From assembly GCF_026626705.1 (NCBI RefSeq), contig NZ_JAPNKC010000001.1, positions 7,706,001 to 7,770,000 of the forward strand: 64,000 nucleotides of DNA. Reading direction: 5' to 3'. The position numbers were made by a program, and so were the translations under genes. Shown here one piece after another: positions 7,490 to 15,783 of this stretch; positions within the stretch are counted from its first letter, which is position 1; each line of letters opens with the position of its first letter. The notes beneath the pieces are model-generated. The model saw nothing but the letters and a program-made list of their open reading frames with translations, searched no databases and had not been told where the DNA came from. The stretch comes from Pyxidicoccus sp. MSG2 (GTDB lineage Bacteria; Myxococcota; Myxococcia; Myxococcales; Myxococcaceae).

Positions 7490-9046
7490 CTATGTCTTCA
7501 GCAGGTCGTTCTCCATGGCGAACAACGCCGCGGCGGCCCGCGTGGACACGCAGAGCTTGTCGTAGATGTGCACGGTGTGGTGCTGCACGGTGCGCGCGGA
7601 GATGGAGAGCTGCTGCGCCACCTCCTTGTTCGAGCATCCCCGCGCCACCAGCCGCAGCACCTCCACCTCGCGGTCGCTCAGCCCGGCGGGCCACGCGCCG
7701 CGCTTCCTGCGGGCCCGGTGTCCCGCCGCTTCGAGCACCGCGCGCGAGGCCTCCGCGTCCAGCCGCCGCGCGGAGACCTCTGCCTCCAGCTCGCGCGCGG
7801 CGTCGTCCGGCGTGTGCGCCGGGCGGTGGGGCCGGGCCTCCGTCAGCGCGTGGTAGCAGTCCGCCGCCGCGAGGATTCGCGCGGGCAGCGTGAGGAGCGC
7901 GGCCGGTGCGTTGCGGTGATAGCCCGAGCCATCCAGTCGCTCATGGTGCGCTCCCGCCAGCGCGCCCAGGGGCGCCAGCAGGGGAGAGCGGGCCAGCACG
8001 CGCTCCGTGTAGTACGGGTGGAGGCGGACGCGCTCCCACTCGGCCGCGTTCAGCGGGCCCGGCTTGTCCCAGAGGTTGGTGGGGACGCTCACCCGGCCCA
8101 GGTCGTGGAGCAGGCCCGCGCGGCGCAGTGACGTGCACGTGGCCTCGTCCAGCCCCGCGGCGCGGCCGGACGCCTCCGCCAGTGCCGCCACTCCCGAGGA
8201 GTGCCCCAGCGTGTATGGGGACTTCAGGTCCACGAAGTCAGCGAAGGCTCGCGCCACGTCCTCCAGCCTCGCGGCGTCTTCCGCCGGGCGCTTCCCGGGC
8301 TCGGCCGCGAGCACGGCGTCCCAGACCGATGGCGCTTCCAGGCGGCCCAGCAGCTCCGGGGCATGCTTCTCGAAGGCCCGCGCCACGCGAGGGTCGAAGT
8401 GGCTGCCGCCGCGCCGCCGCACCATGTCGCGGGCCGCCTCCGCGCCGCCGAGCCGGTGGTGCACCTCCGCCGCACAGGCCACGTGCAGGACGCGGGCGAC
8501 GAAGGACAGCGACTCGCCTTCGCTGTCGCCCGGGGCTCCCTTGCCGTCCCAGCGCTCGTAGAGTTGACCGAGCGCCTCCGTCACTCCGGCGCCCATGCCC
8601 AGACGCGCGGCGAGACGCACGGCGACCTCGCAGGTGCTGCGCGCCATCGTGTCGTACGTGCGCCTCGCGGTGACCAGGGCTCCAGCCACCACGCGGGCCC
8701 GCTTCAGGGGTCCCGTGCCCCTGCCCAGCCGCAGGAGGGTGGGGGCGAGCAGCTCCGTCTTCCGGCCGAAGTCCACGGGCGCATAGAGCTGCTTCGAGGC
8801 GATGTCATCGCCCATCGCCGCGGCTTCCTCGGGCGCGAAGGCCGTGCAGCCCACGTAGCGCAGCATTGCGGCGTCATACGCGTCCGCCACTTCCTGCTCG
8901 GAGCCACCCGCCCCTCGCGCCAGCTCCACCGCGAGCAGGCAGGTGCGCAGCGCCGTCTCCAGCGGATTGCCATTGGCCAGGTCCGTGGCCAGCGAGAGGG
9001 CACCCAATACCTCGGCGAGGCGGAGCGTCTGGGCAGGGGAGGGCAC
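7490..9046 (-). CDS. HD-GYP-type signalling protein with C-terminal LuxR HTH
   Basis: A protein of 518 residues from GTG 9046; the open frame continues upstream only as antisense of the Nudix gene. The N-terminal half is helical without a known domain. An HD domain follows with LLHD315LGRV and the second signature HHERLDGSGYH near residue 367, where the Pro of canonical GYP is replaced by His. The C-terminus (about 445-515) is a LuxR/GerE helix-turn-helix (GLSDREVEVLRLVARGCSNK, then ARTVQHHTVHIYDKL). HD-GYP proteins commonly hydrolyse cyclic-di-GMP; the altered motif leaves activity uncertain. A direct link from phosphodiesterase-like sensing to DNA binding is inferred. It is divergent from the Nudix gene across 216 nt. 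Confidence 0.88.
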   Translation of the reverse strand: MPSPAQTLRLAEVLGALSLATDLANGNPLETALRTCLLAVELARGAGGSEQEVADAYDAAMLRYVGCTAFAPEEAAAMGDDIASKQLYAPVDFGRKTELLAPTLLRLGRGTGPLKRARVVAGALVTARRTYDTMARSTCEVAVRLAARLGMGAGVTEALGQLYERWDGKGAPGDSEGESLSFVARVLHVACAAEVHHRLGGAEAARDMVRRRGGSHFDPRVARAFEKHAPELLGRLEAPSVWDAVLAAEPGKRPAEDAARLEDVARAFADFVDLKSPYTLGHSSGVAALAEASGRAAGLDEATCTSLRRAGLLHDLGRVSVPTNLWDKPGPLNAAEWERVRLHPYYTERVLARSPLLAPLGALAGAHHERLDGSGYHRNAPAALLTLPARILAAADCYHALTEARPHRPAHTPDDAARELEAEVSARRLDAEASRAVLEAAGHRARRKRGAWPAGLSDREVEVLRLVARGCSNKEVAQQLSISARTVQHHTVHIYDKLCVSTRAAAALFAMENDLLKT

Positions 9047-9262
9047 GTGCCGAGTATCGCCTCGAATCCTCCCTCCCGGGGACGGGGATACGCAGCGACA
9101 GTGCGGTATCTCCGCGACAGGGGCTGCAAGGCCCGTCCACCGGCACGGCAGGCACCCCGCGCAGGTGCAGTGGCTCGCGCAGCTCGGACCGACCGCGCAT
9201 GCCGGAGCGTCCAAAGGATAGGATGGCCGAGCTGCCTCCCCGCTTTCGCCCTGGAGCTCCCG

Positions 9263-9826
9263 ATGCCTCCTCCCGTGAAGGATCGCTTCTGCTCGTTCTG
9301 CGGTACCGCCTACGCCGAGCCGCTTGCCTATCCGCGCACCTGTCCCAATGCCGCATGCAAGGTGACGGTATGGGCCAACCCCATTCCCGTCTCCGTGGTG
9401 CTCGTACCGGTGCGCTCGGAGCAGGGCACGGGGCTGCTGGTGGTGCGGCGGGGCATCGAGCCTCGCAAGGGCATGCTGGCCCTGGTGGGCGGCTTCCTGG
9501 AGGAGCACGAGACGTGGCAGGTGGGTGGCGCGCGCGAGGTGTCCGAGGAGGTCGGCGTGACGGTGGACGCGACGAAGCTCACGCCCCTGTGGTTCACCAG
9601 CACCGAGCCCCGGCCCAACAGGGTGCTGCTGTTCTCGGTGGCGCCCACCCTCGAGCGCGCCTCGCTCGCGGCCTTCACGCCGAGCACCGAGTCGCAGGAG
9701 CGTGGCGTCATCCATGGGCCACAGGGACTGGAGGACGTCTTCGCCTTTCCCCTGCACATCCAGGCGGCCCGGAAGTGGTTCGAGTCCCAGGGCCTCACCG
9801 GTCCCCACCGCTTCACTCCGGCCTAG
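9263..9826 (+). CDS. Nudix hydrolase with N-terminal zinc ribbon
   Basis: A protein of 187 residues. The N-terminus carries a CxxC...CxxxxC zinc-ribbon element (FCSFCGTAY, then CPNAAC) as in NADH pyrophosphatase-like Nudix enzymes. A complete Nudix box runs at residues 77-99: G-x5-E-x7-REV-x-EE-x-GV, with metal-binding Glu in REVSEEVG. ATG 9263 is used because the ribbon begins directly after it. The substrate cannot be told from sequence; the wider family cleaves nucleoside diphosphates linked to another moiety. It stands alone, divergent from the HD-GYP regulator. Confidence 0.92.
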   Translation: MPPPVKDRFCSFCGTAYAEPLAYPRTCPNAACKVTVWANPIPVSVVLVPVRSEQGTGLLVVRRGIEPRKGMLALVGGFLEEHETWQVGGAREVSEEVGVTVDATKLTPLWFTSTEPRPNRVLLFSVAPTLERASLAAFTPSTESQERGVIHGPQGLEDVFAFPLHIQAARKWFESQGLTGPHRFTPA

Positions 9827-10053
9827 TCACCCGACGAGAAGACGCTGGTCCCCGGCGTGCTGCGCGTGGAGCGGCTGTCGTATCGGGGCAAGCACTACCA
9901 GGTGCCGATCTTCGACCCATCGGAGCCAGTCGTGCTGCGCCCGGAGCCCTCTCGGTGTCTTGCATCGGAGCGCGTCCTCGCTGAGCATCGCCCCGTGTCT
10001 CCACGCCCCTCGAAGTCGTCCCGCTGCTCGCGCTCCTCCCGGGTGGGACGGCA
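9827..10053 (+). other. Gene-poor stretch with a possible coding remnant upstream of bioY
   Basis: The frame from about 9857 reads LRVERLSYRGKHYQVPIFDP before losing protein-like character. It has no convincing start, ribosome site or known family. It could be a decayed gene end or chance. The bioY ribosome site (GGGTGGG) sits at its right end. Confidence 0.35.
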
Positions 10054-10647
10054 TTGAGCGCGGGCACCGGTTCTCCACCGCCTCGCGTCCTGGCAGACGT
10101 CGTCGCACGCACGCGCCTCCATGACGGGGCGCTCGTGCTCGGCGCCGCGTTGTTCACCGGGTTGCTCGCGCAGGTCGCCGTCGCGGTGCCGGGCTCGCCG
10201 GTGCCCATCACGGGCCAGACGCTCGCGGTCGTCCTCACGGCCGCCGCGCTCGGACCCGCGCGAGGCATGGCCGGGCAGCTCGCCTACGTCCTGCTCGGGG
10301 CCTTGGGACTGCCGTTCCACGCCAAGGGGGCCAGCGGCTGGGCGCAGGTGCTCGGGCCGACTGGCGGCTACCTGGTGGGCTTCATCCCCGCGGCCTTCCT
10401 CATCGGGCTCGCGGCGCGGCGGGGCTTCGACAGGCTGGCGTGGAAGGCGGTACCGCTCTTTTTCGTTGGCCAGCTCGTCATCCTGGCCATCGGCGTGTCC
10501 TGGCTCTGCGTGGCGGCCCCACTCGACCTCTCAACTGCCCTCCACAAGGGCTTCCTGCCCTTCCTCCCCGGTGGGTTGCTCAAGGCAGCCATCGCCGGCC
10601 TGGGGATGCCCCTCGCCTGGAGGCTCGTACGGCTTCGCGAGCCATGA
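10054..10647 (+). CDS. bioY: BioY-family biotin transporter S component
   Basis: A protein of 197 residues with five to six hydrophobic segments and the BioY signature region (PVPITGQTLAVVLTAAALGP, then GLPFHAKGASG and LGPTGGYLVGF). BioY is the substrate-binding membrane subunit of ECF-type biotin uptake and can work alone or with an energising ATPase and EcfT, neither of which is nearby. The start is TTG 10054, 7 nt after a GGGTGGG ribosome site; no in-frame ATG fits the family N-terminus. It converges on the small lipoprotein at 10696 with a hairpin between them. No biotin operator was recognised. Confidence 0.93.
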   Translation: MSAGTGSPPPRVLADVVARTRLHDGALVLGAALFTGLLAQVAVAVPGSPVPITGQTLAVVLTAAALGPARGMAGQLAYVLLGALGLPFHAKGASGWAQVLGPTGGYLVGFIPAAFLIGLAARRGFDRLAWKAVPLFFVGQLVILAIGVSWLCVAAPLDLSTALHKGFLPFLPGGLLKAAIAGLGMPLAWRLVRLREP

Positions 10648-10651
10648 AGGT

Positions 10652-10673
10652 GCGGGGCTTCAGTCCGCCCCGC
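10652..10673. terminator. Hairpin between convergent bioY and lipoprotein genes
   Basis: Perfect 7-bp stem GCGGGGC/GCCCCGC with an 8-nt loop, 4 nt after the bioY stop and in the 48-nt convergent gap. There is no clear T-tract, so termination is inferred from position. Confidence 0.5.
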
Positions 10674-10695
10674 CCTCGCTTTCAAACCGACGCTG

Positions 10696-10977
10696 TCAGC
10701 TACAGATGTCGTTCCAGAGCCCCCAGCAGTGGTTGAGCTGCTGCTGCCAGGTGCAGTTGGTCGCCGAGCAGTCTGGAATCCGGATCCCGCCGGAGCTGTA
10801 GACGGTGCACGTGCGCAGGGTGACCCAGCAACCCGCGGCGGCTTCCACCTGCGCTCCCTCCTCCTCTGGAGCGGCGGAGACCTGCGCTTCTTCGGTTTCA
10901 GGCAGTGGAAGCTCTTCTCCACCACAGGCCACGAGAGGTGCCGCGAACAGCAGGACGCATGCCAGTAGACGCTTCAT
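10696..10977 (-). CDS. Cys-rich mini-lipoprotein
   Basis: A protein of 93 residues. Lipobox LVAC with Cys18, then a Glu/Pro-rich linker (about residues 20-50), then a mature domain with six Cys (GCWVTLRTC ... PDCSATNC ... NHC ... DIC) and several Trp. No known family. Same architecture as the lipoproteins at 5960, 35026 and 51057, but an unrelated tail. It is convergent with bioY. Confidence 0.8.
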   Translation of the reverse strand: MKRLLACVLLFAAPLVACGGEELPLPETEEAQVSAAPEEEGAQVEAAAGCWVTLRTCTVYSSGGIRIPDCSATNCTWQQQLNHCWGLWNDICS

Positions 10978-11055
10978 GTGGGTTCCTCCACTTCGGATGC
11001 ACTCCCTCCGAAGAGGCCGGTGCGCGCAAGGCGTCCCAGAATTCGTCGGGTCCCC

Positions 11056-12063
11056 TCACCCTGCCGCGCGTCCTCGGGTCCTCGCGCGGGCAGGGCCCTT
11101 CTTTTCCTCAACATCCGCGGCACCCGGTGACGCACCCCCCGCGGAGGAGGTCGAGAGCATCAGCTCGCGCAGTGCCGAGGGAGGAACGTCGTTGTACCTG
11201 CGAAACGTCCTGGAGAAGTGCGCCTGGTCAGAGAAGCCGGTACAGAACGCGACGTCCGTCAGCGTCAGGCCCGCATCGCCCAGCAGTGCATGCGCGGCGT
11301 CGACACGCGCCCGCTGCAGGGTCTCGGAAAACGTCGTTCCTTCCTGTTGCAGGGCGCGTTGAAGGCCGCGGCGGGACAGGGAAAGTCGCTGCGCGCTCTC
11401 CTCGAGCGTCCAGGAGTGCAGCAGGTCGCCACCCATGAGCTGCTGAAGCCGGCCACGAACCTCGTGGAGCGCACCCTCCCCAGGCGCATCGCACGCCGGA
11501 AGAGGCCCCTGCCTCGTGGGCTTCCAATGGAAGGTCGCCACGTCGGTCGCATCGGGCAGCCTCCTCGCCGCGGACTTCGAGGCCCCGCCGTGGATGACAA
11601 CGGGTGCACCGGACGCACGCTCGAGTGTCACGGTCAACCCGGTGAAGCCCGCGGTCTCCAGGAGCGCGACGAGGACGCCCCAGATGAACAGGTCGTTGAC
11701 GGTGAGAATCTCCCCTCCGTCGATGGCCACGTGCCGCACGGTCATCCGAGCACGTGCCAGGTCATGCTCGAGGAGCTGGGTGCGGTGGCGCGAGTGAAGG
11801 AAGCGCTCGAGGGTTCTCCACCGCTCCATCGCGTGCCGGGGCGTCGGCCCCGCGACGAGGGCCCTGAGCACGGGGTGCGACGACAGGGTCCGCAGCTCGC
11901 GCCCCAGCTCCAGCACCGCCCGCCAGCCATGTGCGTCCATGACGTCCTGGAGGACGGCGACCTTGTCGCGTCCCTCGGTGGAAATCCCCGGGTAGTCGCG
12001 AGCGACGGTGGTCTTCAGCACGGCATTCAGTGCCGGGCTTGTCATCACACCCTGGTCCACCAT
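11056..12063 (-). CDS. AraC-family transcriptional regulator
   Basis: A protein of 335 residues. The N-terminal about 200 residues fit the Arabinose_bd-type ligand domain of OruR/ArgR-like AraC members. The C-terminal about 100 residues are a double HTH: first helices LEESAQRLSLSRRGLQRALQ, second signature VAFCTGFSDQAHFSRTFRR. Start ATG 12063 has GAGGA about 11 nt upstream; a GTG-ATG at 12045 is an alternative. It lies 16 nt after the DJ-1-type lipoprotein on the same strand, so likely one operon; it may regulate that gene. Confidence 0.9.
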   Translation of the reverse strand: MVDQGVMTSPALNAVLKTTVARDYPGISTEGRDKVAVLQDVMDAHGWRAVLELGRELRTLSSHPVLRALVAGPTPRHAMERWRTLERFLHSRHRTQLLEHDLARARMTVRHVAIDGGEILTVNDLFIWGVLVALLETAGFTGLTVTLERASGAPVVIHGGASKSAARRLPDATDVATFHWKPTRQGPLPACDAPGEGALHEVRGRLQQLMGGDLLHSWTLEESAQRLSLSRRGLQRALQQEGTTFSETLQRARVDAAHALLGDAGLTLTDVAFCTGFSDQAHFSRTFRRYNDVPPSALRELMLSTSSAGGASPGAADVEEKKGPARARTRGRAAG

Positions 12064-12079
12064 GGTCAGCAGGTCCTCT

Positions 12080-13015
12080 TCAGGGGGAAGCCTCCGCGAG
12101 CGTGTTGGATTCCGGCTCGCACCGTCCCCCGTTGCGCCAGTCGCTGAGCGCGGCGAGGAAGTGCACGTTGAAGTCCGCGCCGGAGAATGGATTCTGACTC
12201 GTCACCAGGTTGCAGTCGCGCACGGCGCGGGAGCGGCCCGGAAACGCCGTCTCGTGCCGGTAGCCGGCCTCGTCGAGCTGAGCTCCGATGCCTCGGACCT
12301 GTGCGCGTGCGTCCATCACGAAGGTCTCGATGTACCACTCCTCGAAGCCCGACACCGAGGTGACGTGCCGGCCCGCGAAGGGCCTCTGCTCCTTCGGCAA
12401 CCGGGTGAGGAGCGCGGGCGCATGACAGACGAGTCCCACGGGGCGGGCCGAGGCGCCGAAGTCGAGGAGCAGTGCATGCAGGTCCGTGTCGTGGAGCAGG
12501 TCCACCATGACGCCCTGGCCGCCCGGCACGAGGAGGGCCTGAAACGCGTCCGAGCGTGTGCGGACCTCGGACAGGGGAAGCGGTGCACGCAGCTGGGGAA
12601 GCTGCGTGAGCAGCGCCTGCGCTTCGGCGAGCGCTTCGGGATGCTCCTTCCAGTAGGACGGCTTCACGCCCTCCGGGTCGAACGCGGGAGCCCGTCCCTC
12701 CGGCGTCGCGAGCACCACCTCGTAGCCCGCGTCGACGAGCGCCCGATAGGGCTCGTAGAACTCGTTCAAGAAGACGCCTGTCTGGCGGGTGCTGCCGTCC
12801 GCGAGCTTCTGCTCGGACGCGGCGGAGAGGACCATGAGGACCGCCCCGGGAGCGCGGACCTCCGCCGGGGCGGAAGGAAAGATGACCCGGTGGGTCGGCG
12901 TCGCTGCGCAGCCCCACGCGGCAGTGAGGCCCGCGAGCGCAAGCGGAGCGAGAAACCACGTCAAGGTCTTCCCTGCGTGAAACGTCTGGGTCTGAGTCGA
13001 ACTGGGCGCACCCAT
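12080..13015 (-). CDS. DJ-1/PfpI-family (class I glutamine amidotransferase-like) exported protein
   Basis: A protein of 311 residues. The N-terminal hydrophobic segment ends in LTAAWGC, compatible with lipidation. The mature part is a DJ-1/PfpI/Hsp31-like domain: GVFLNEFYEPYRALVDAGYE, EGVKPSYW, ALLVPGGQGVMVDL, and nucleophile elbow VCHAPALL with the reactive Cys. Members act as glyoxalases, chaperones or amidases; which applies is not determinable. Export is unusual for this mostly cytoplasmic family. Promoter-proximal partner of the AraC regulator. Confidence 0.85.
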   Translation of the reverse strand: MGAPSSTQTQTFHAGKTLTWFLAPLALAGLTAAWGCAATPTHRVIFPSAPAEVRAPGAVLMVLSAASEQKLADGSTRQTGVFLNEFYEPYRALVDAGYEVVLATPEGRAPAFDPEGVKPSYWKEHPEALAEAQALLTQLPQLRAPLPLSEVRTRSDAFQALLVPGGQGVMVDLLHDTDLHALLLDFGASARPVGLVCHAPALLTRLPKEQRPFAGRHVTSVSGFEEWYIETFVMDARAQVRGIGAQLDEAGYRHETAFPGRSRAVRDCNLVTSQNPFSGADFNVHFLAALSDWRNGGRCEPESNTLAEASP

Positions 13016-13110
13016 GCGGGTCCTCCTGGTGACAGCGTCATCACCAGCGTAGGAATCCGAGGGTGGGCGGGCTTGAACAAACGCGCCAATCCGTGCGGGG
13101 TGCCGGTTGT

Positions 13111-14298
13111 CTACAGGCCTTGATTGAGCGTCGGCGCGAGCGGCAGATGCTGACTCCAGCCGCGCGCCATGCCCGCCGCCAGGGCCGAGAAGTCGCTGGC
13201 CTTGCTCGCTTCGTTCCGGCGCAGGCAGGCCTGCGTGTCGCGGCTGAACAGGCTCGCCGCGATGGCGCGTCCGGCCATGGTGACGGCACGGGTCTTTTCG
13301 AGGCGCAGCTCGGTGAAGGCTTCGAACGCGTGCCGCGGGTCTCCGGGATGGTCGGCCAGGCAGTTCGCCAGGTGCCAGCCATCTTCGAGTGCCTGGCAGG
13401 CACCCTGTCCCGAGGTCGGCAGCGACGCATGTGAGGCATCGCCGATGGCAATCACATTGTCCCGGTGCCAGCGCGGCATCGGGTCGTGATCGTGCACGTG
13501 AATCTTGTTGATGCGCCGCGCCGGCGTCGCGTCAATGACGCGCCGGACGGCTTCCGGCCAGGATGCAAACAGCGCCGCCAATTCCGCCTTGTATCGCTCC
13601 GGCGCGTTGGCCTGGATCGCTGTACTGGCCGCGCCACCCGCCCAATACCCCTTGTGCGCGCTGACCGGAACGATGCCGAAGCGTTCGCCCACGCCCCAGT
13701 AGTCGGTGACGGCGATGTCGTCGAACATCGGGTCGTCCGATTCAACCACGCCGATCCAGTTGACGAAGCCTTGATACACGGGCGCATTGTCGCCGTTGAC
13801 GTAGAGGCGCGCACGCGAGGCCATGCGCCCGTCGGCGCCGATGATGATGTCGGCGTCAATCACATCCCCTTGCGCTAGCAGCACGCTCGCCATGCCTGCT
13901 TCCGAGGTGGCAAGGCGCTCGACCGCGGCGCCGTATTCCACCTCGACGCCAAGCGACGACAGGCGGCGCAGCAAGATGTCCTGGAAATCAGTGCGCAGCA
14001 CCGACAGGCTCGGATAACCCATCCGGCTGTCAATCAGTGTGATGTCGAGCGAGCCCAGGTCCTCGCCGGTGTTCGAGCGTCGGCGCATGGCGACCGGGCG
14101 TCCGCTGACCGCCTCCATCTCCGCCAGGACGCCAAGCCGGTCGAGCACGAAGGCGGCATTCGGCCACACGACGATGCCGGCGCCGATGTGGGTCTTCTCG
14201 CGATGTCTCTCCAGCACCCGCACCGAAAACCCCTGCTGCCTGAGTGCGATGGCGCTGGCAACGCCGGCAACGCCTCCGCCGATGATGACGATATTCAT
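13111..14298 (-). CDS. FAD-dependent aromatic-ring monooxygenase (salicylate / 6-hydroxynicotinate hydroxylase type)
   Basis: A protein of 395 residues. It has the N-terminal dinucleotide-binding motif IIGGGVAGVASA, the central DG motif GADGRMASRARL and the C-terminal flavin motif GDASHASLPTSGQGACQALEDG. This is the class A single-component flavoprotein hydroxylase pattern, using NAD(P)H and O2 on an aromatic or heteroaromatic ring. No ring-cleavage or transport genes are adjacent, so the substrate is open. Third codon positions look less uniformly G/C than in neighbouring genes, which may hint at transfer, but this was not measured. Confidence 0.9.
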   Translation of the reverse strand: MNIVIIGGGVAGVASAIALRQQGFSVRVLERHREKTHIGAGIVVWPNAAFVLDRLGVLAEMEAVSGRPVAMRRRSNTGEDLGSLDITLIDSRMGYPSLSVLRTDFQDILLRRLSSLGVEVEYGAAVERLATSEAGMASVLLAQGDVIDADIIIGADGRMASRARLYVNGDNAPVYQGFVNWIGVVESDDPMFDDIAVTDYWGVGERFGIVPVSAHKGYWAGGAASTAIQANAPERYKAELAALFASWPEAVRRVIDATPARRINKIHVHDHDPMPRWHRDNVIAIGDASHASLPTSGQGACQALEDGWHLANCLADHPGDPRHAFEAFTELRLEKTRAVTMAGRAIAASLFSRDTQACLRRNEASKASDFSALAAGMARGWSQHLPLAPTLNQGL

Positions 14299-14330
14299 GC
14301 ATGCCTCCCATCCTGCTGATGCTCATGCTG

Positions 14331-14915
14331 CTACTCGGCGAGCTTCAACAGCGCATTGAACAGCGGATCCTCGATGCGGTGCGCCTGCTGCGAGTGTGCC
14401 ACGGCCCGCATTCCCGACCACGCACCGAGCAACTGATACGGCACGACCCAGGTCGTGCCGCCCGCATGTTCGAGCGCTACCGCGCCGACCAGTCCCCGTC
14501 CATGCATCATGTTGGTGCGCACCACCCGGAGCGTGCCGGCGGACAGGTCGCCCAGGAGCTCGCCGCTCGCATCGCGCAGCGAGGCCCCGTGCTCGAAGCA
14601 CTCGATGTGCTGCAACGGGAGCTTGAGGAAGGTGGACCCGGGCGCATCGACCTGGACGATCAACGACAACAGGGCAATGAGGCCGACGATGAAGCCTGAG
14701 ACGACCATCGAAATCACGAAGGTCGTGACGCTGAAGGTCGGCCAGAACAGCCACGCTGCGAACACTCCCGAGATGACGATGGAGGTCGGAAGGGTGATGG
14801 CTACCAGCGCCAGCGAGAAGCGGGAGGTGTGGGTCTTCCACAGCGTGCCTCCAGCCACCACGCGAGCACCTCCACGGCCAGAAGATTTCGGGATGCGGGC
14901 ATGCGTTGAATCCAT
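14331..14915 (-). CDS. Membrane protein with two transmembrane segments, unknown function
   Basis: A protein of 194 residues. Two hydrophobic helices at about residues 35-60 and 65-90 (LALVAITLPTSIVISGVFAA; ISMVVSGFIVGLIALLSLIV) form a hairpin, leaving a C-terminal domain of about 100 residues with alternating charged and hydrophobic strands. No family recognised. It ends 32 nt before the monooxygenase start, so the two may be cotranscribed; it is divergent from the reductase at 15045. Confidence 0.7.
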   Translation of the reverse strand: MDSTHARIPKSSGRGGARVVAGGTLWKTHTSRFSLALVAITLPTSIVISGVFAAWLFWPTFSVTTFVISMVVSGFIVGLIALLSLIVQVDAPGSTFLKLPLQHIECFEHGASLRDASGELLGDLSAGTLRVVRTNMMHGRGLVGAVALEHAGGTTWVVPYQLLGAWSGMRAVAHSQQAHRIEDPLFNALLKLAE

Positions 14916-15044
14916 GTCGCTACCATGGCCGACTCCTGAGTCGAGGCGAAGCCCCGGGTGCTCCGCGGGCCTTCCCGCCGGAAGGCGTTTGCAGGCAGGG
15001 GAGCAGCGGCACTACGGTCGCCGGTCGGTGGGAGGGCTACCGGC

Positions 15045-15680
15045 ATGCGAATCGTGGTCATGGGTGCATCGCAGGGAACGGGCGCGCTGGCGGTGAAGAC
15101 GGCGCTGGAGCGCGGGCATTCCGTCACGGCCTTCGCCCGGAGCCCGGAGAAGCTGGTGCTCGAACACCCGAAGCTCACCCGGCTGAAGGGTGACTTCCAC
15201 CAGCGGTCCTCCGTGGACGAGGCGGTTCGTGGCCAGGACGCGGTCATCATCACCGTCTCGTCCACTTCGCTGAAGGGCTTCAAGGAGAACCCGAACTATT
15301 TCTCCCAGGGCACCGGCTACGCCATCGAGGCGATGAAGGCGCAGGGCGTCCGGAAGCTCTCGGTCCTGAGCGCGCTGGGCACGGGGGAGAGTCGGCGGCT
15401 CCTCAACGTCATCGCCGAAAAGCTGCTCGTCTCCTTCCTGCTGAAGCTGCCTTTCGAGGACCACGAGCGCCAGGAGAAGCTCGTGCGCGAAAGCGGGCTC
15501 GACTGGGTCATCGCGCGGCCGGGCCGGCTCACCGACGGGCCTGCCCGGAAGCGGTACGTGAAGAAGACAGCCCTCGAAAAGGTTCCGTTTGCCATCTCCC
15601 GGGCCGACGTTGCCGACTTCCTCGTCGAAGCGGTGGAGGTCGACACGTGGGTGCGGCAGGCGGTCCAGCTCGGCGGCTGA
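15045..15680 (+). CDS. NAD(P)-binding atypical SDR (BLVRB / NmrA-like reductase)
   Basis: A protein of 211 residues from ATG 15045. It has the Rossmann motif MGASQGTGALAV, an early Arg (FARSPEKL) typical of NADP binding, the segment DAVIITVSS, and a late substrate-side motif WVIARPGRLTDG. This matches the NAD(P)H-binding atypical short-chain dehydrogenases related to biliverdin/flavin reductases and NmrA sensors, which lack the Tyr-x3-Lys catalytic pair. It is a single gene, divergent from the membrane protein and convergent with the C39-like peptidase. The exact reaction cannot be inferred. Confidence 0.88.
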   Translation: MRIVVMGASQGTGALAVKTALERGHSVTAFARSPEKLVLEHPKLTRLKGDFHQRSSVDEAVRGQDAVIITVSSTSLKGFKENPNYFSQGTGYAIEAMKAQGVRKLSVLSALGTGESRRLLNVIAEKLLVSFLLKLPFEDHERQEKLVRESGLDWVIARPGRLTDGPARKRYVKKTALEKVPFAISRADVADFLVEAVEVDTWVRQAVQLGG

Positions 15681-15783
15681 GGCAACCGGGCCCGGGCCGC
15701 TCCCACCAGTGGGGCGGAAGCGGTCCGAACTGAAGTCACGGCGCGCTGGGGGGCCTGACGTCCACCTCCATCCAACGCAGCCG

